DNA of 64,000 nucleotides from a virus, in the IMG/VR virus record IMGVR_UViG_3300037485_001979, positions 1 through 64,000 of that record. One strand, given 5' to 3'. Below, one piece after another: positions 63,001-64,000 of this stretch; position 1 is the first letter of the stretch; each line of letters opens with the position of its first letter. The notes beneath the pieces are model-generated. The model did not search any database, was not told the DNA's origin, and was given only the letters and a program-made list of their open reading frames with translations. Made by a program: the position numbers and the translations under genes.

Positions 63001-63442
63001 CACTGGTGATGGTCAATATCGTGGTGTCCCCGTAGAAGGTGAATACCTTGGTCCCCGAGTTCGTGAGATGTAACTTGGTGATGACTTTACCAGCGAAGTC
63101 GTAAGTAGCCGTGGATTCAATGACCCATCTACCCGTGGCATCGCTTACAGTCACCCCACTGGATAACGCGAGAGCGGTGACCCCAGCAGCCATAACTGCG
63201 AAATCAAAGGTGCCTAAGCTGAGGGTGCCCGTGTAACCCGTGAAGACCGCAGTGTTGACCGTGAGATTCGCACTCAGGGTACACGCATCATTGTTCCCCG
63301 CACCACTGCCATCAAAACGGATGTCATCGGCGGCAAGAGAGCCCGCGGCGGCCGCAGTGGTGCCCCCGATGTCCGTGGTGTAGTTCTGACGCTTATTCGC
63401 GTCGGAGTCGCCGACTTTGTTGTGCCAATAAAGGGTGGCCAT
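60074..63442 (-). CDS. large beta-rich fibre/spike-type protein
   Basis: A 1122-residue protein starting MATLYWHNKVGDSDANKRQN. It is Gly/Thr/Ser/Val-rich with regular strand-turn spacing over most of its length (for example LTVNTAVFTGYTGTLSLGTF, TFYGDTTILTITSDSSGEKT), as in beta-helix or autotransporter-like passenger folds. The last 170 residues are different: an aromatic-rich domain ending in the module shared with the two 64-residue proteins. No signal peptide or catalytic motif was seen. It is probably a tail spike, fibre or virion-surface adhesin and a good candidate for host recognition. Confidence 0.74.
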   Translation of the reverse strand: MATLYWHNKVGDSDANKRQNYTTDIGGTTAAAAGSLAADDIRFDGSGAGNNDACTLSANLTVNTAVFTGYTGTLSLGTFDFAVMAAGVTALALSSGVTVSDATGRWVIESTATYDFAGKVITKLHLTNSGTKVFTFYGDTTILTITSDSSGEKTLAASNGGNLSISRYYQVSGSNTVTISAPLLLKTDFTIDNTSSGFLLTTGSVTGAHDILVNGGAYAHSSSTTFPAHRNTVVAAGVQLSLSYSGATTTHSFGTGKISLYEGSYFEWYVDAGATRTFATNMALGIGNTTSTISMPAGLSANYTFSGAIEVGGTVKLHVRAQSPVNFTGAITLLNGAGTRTFIIMPTSAGCRVNLSGAIGSEIGYSAGLSCVSQTTKNTMENDNGFHVTGANTFAGGLTASGLNTNHYFFIGGDSPAGTGNLTLGSKVFGLAIDSALTWTFALTVVETGLTINYANNNVTLRRDNYVFDFSKFTITDANNSWGGVLAVDCAGASVVFSSTPSQKIPSRLAFNYSAVLDMGGTEKLMNITVVGPGANLLGITLGTGVVLTLVSGNLRLAGGVASYPTLITGSGSTIAGTPTLILDTLKSTPLPAPASVVFTCPIEFREGPSGNTIYSVPTGHVFTSPVTLKGLWGNLCRLIFNGSVDLQGGFTMEATGASANLECRFEGPGNVNIAGLLAKRTSGNKVMQIQARDGVIANISSFTYTYVAGGGSDYFFDYPVGNADVVDITYGDVTLGRSGGTTRWGIAAMPHSGAGASLAKFTGKLVIGAGVNVVSNGVPRVDFVGGVRQQFQINGGLPAAFPSILVSGAGTILDLSNDVVLTTGAFTALAGSSVDLHARVLDAFGALTLTSAALLNYVGATLRGGQIKIEGLDLQAAGAWNLVSRSGASSSSYIKGNSSQGIAWCNASAGSPVYARGGIKDRGDNHNVIFGSSHFYESSNGAIYDLRWLVSFKDDTQSISAIFFGNPYSPIHFSRAWFLTQWDLSRSSSPTLLGSPVIASALPDLIIGQTTLNVLFVQRYVDYPALGYVDVWMAYSAMAEDSQMPVNPPLRIPRATFLAALPSSLQWWNPYGGSVYYNLDWVATWNRSTPSLVRFADSPDVNVSFDLNAFETAMQASKSRS

Positions 63443-63452
63443 TGTGCTGGCC

Positions 63453-64000
63453 TCAGAACTTGATCAGGCCGGTATGGTACCCAAATGACTTCGAGGTGTA
63501 GTCTCCAAAGCAGCAGAGATGGAAGGCGGTGAGACTGTCGAGGGCATCCGTCCAATCTGACTTCAGGCGGCCCGTGACGTCTTCGACACCACCACTGGGG
63601 ATCGCTTGGATCCAGGACAGCAGCTTGATGTTGATCTCCGACGTCAGGTAGTAGGCGTCCTGACTCAAGGTGACCACGGCGCGTGCAATCGAGAGGGCCT
63701 GAGCATTGATCTCATTGGCAGGGGTCGAGTTCCCGGCGTCCATCCAGACCGCGCAGGTCGTGGCCACCGCAGACTTCGTGGTCTTGGGGTCCACGGCTGC
63801 CAGCGTTGGCGCGGAATCATTGTTGACCGAGTAGAGGCGCCAGAGATCGGATCCCAGGGCGTACCATTTATCGACGGTGCGGCCATCACCACGCCAGTTC
63901 TCGAAACGTGCAGCACGTGTTCCCGGGGCAACCCCCAGCGCAGGGATCATGTCGGCAAGCCAGACATCACGGAAGACTCGCCCGATCTGGGCAAGCTCTT
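63453..64000 (-). CDS. unknown protein, N-terminus beyond the window edge
   Basis: The frame has no stop back to 64000: codons upstream of the ATG at 63950 read IGRVFRDVWLADMIPALGVA and look coding, so the true start is outside the window. The visible 182 residues include RAARFENWRGDGRTVDKWYA, SDLWRLYSVNNDSAPT, a helical NAQALSIARAVVTLSQDAYY segment and a C-terminal LCCFGDYTSKSFGYHTGLIK. It is followed after 10 bases by the large fibre-like gene, so a tail or fibre role is likely. No family recognised. Confidence 0.68.
   Translation of the reverse strand, partial: ELAQIGRVFRDVWLADMIPALGVAPGTRAARFENWRGDGRTVDKWYALGSDLWRLYSVNNDSAPTLAAVDPKTTKSAVATTCAVWMDAGNSTPANEINAQALSIARAVVTLSQDAYYLTSEINIKLLSWIQAIPSGGVEDVTGRLKSDWTDALDSLTAFHLCCFGDYTSKSFGYHTGLIKF

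Overview
The window looks like part of a large tailed-phage (jumbo-type) genome. Every well-supported gene lies on the minus strand, so the map reads from 64000 down to 1. Genes are packed almost end to end, with many ATGA or TAATG overlaps and purine-rich ribosome binding sites. The phage assignment rests on a portal-like protein, an HK97-type major capsid candidate preceded by a protease-like gene and low-complexity/coiled-coil (scaffold-like) genes, a DUF2793-type fibre, a collagen-like fibre, and phage-type membrane-active virion proteins. No tRNA, rRNA or CRISPR was seen, and no terminase large subunit was recognised. No host can be named from the sequence.

Layout in transcription order. 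(1) 64000-59326: beta-rich fibre or adhesin genes, including a 1122-residue protein and two 64-residue proteins related to its C-terminus. (2) 59238-55768: a B12-dependent (class II) ribonucleotide reductase carrying a LAGLIDADG intein, followed by a terminator. (3) 55527-48594: a structural protein with its own terminator, an XRE regulator, tail/fibre-like proteins and an 888-residue DUF2793 fibre. (4) 48577-43024: a Nudix-HAD multidomain protein and a spermidine-synthase-like Rossmann enzyme embedded among virion-type genes. (5) 42750-33249: portal, a 1901-residue membrane-anchored giant protein and several small Gly/Ala-rich membrane proteins. (6) 33246-22498: a multisubunit RNA polymerase in an unusual arrangement. 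All of beta is fused to the first half of beta-prime, including the catalytic DFDGD site. The second half of beta-prime is encoded 3 kb downstream and its trigger loop is split by an intein. (7) 22468-11260: large virion-type proteins, then protease, low-complexity, coiled-coil, decoration and major capsid genes, closed by a strong terminator. (8) 11129-1: tail/baseplate-like proteins with shared modules, ending in a collagen-like fibre with extreme tandem repeats that runs off the left edge.

My interpretation is that most of this is a late, virion-building block. The polymerase genes sit between portal and capsid genes and are surrounded by membrane-active, possibly ejected proteins. This suggests, without proving, a polymerase that is packaged and delivered with the DNA. 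A short motif of the form K-x-A-A-(E) recurs in many of these head-region proteins and may be a processing or packaging signal. The longest stretch without a gene is about 240 bases (55528-55767), which holds a terminator and the leader of the next gene; no gap exceeds 300 bases.
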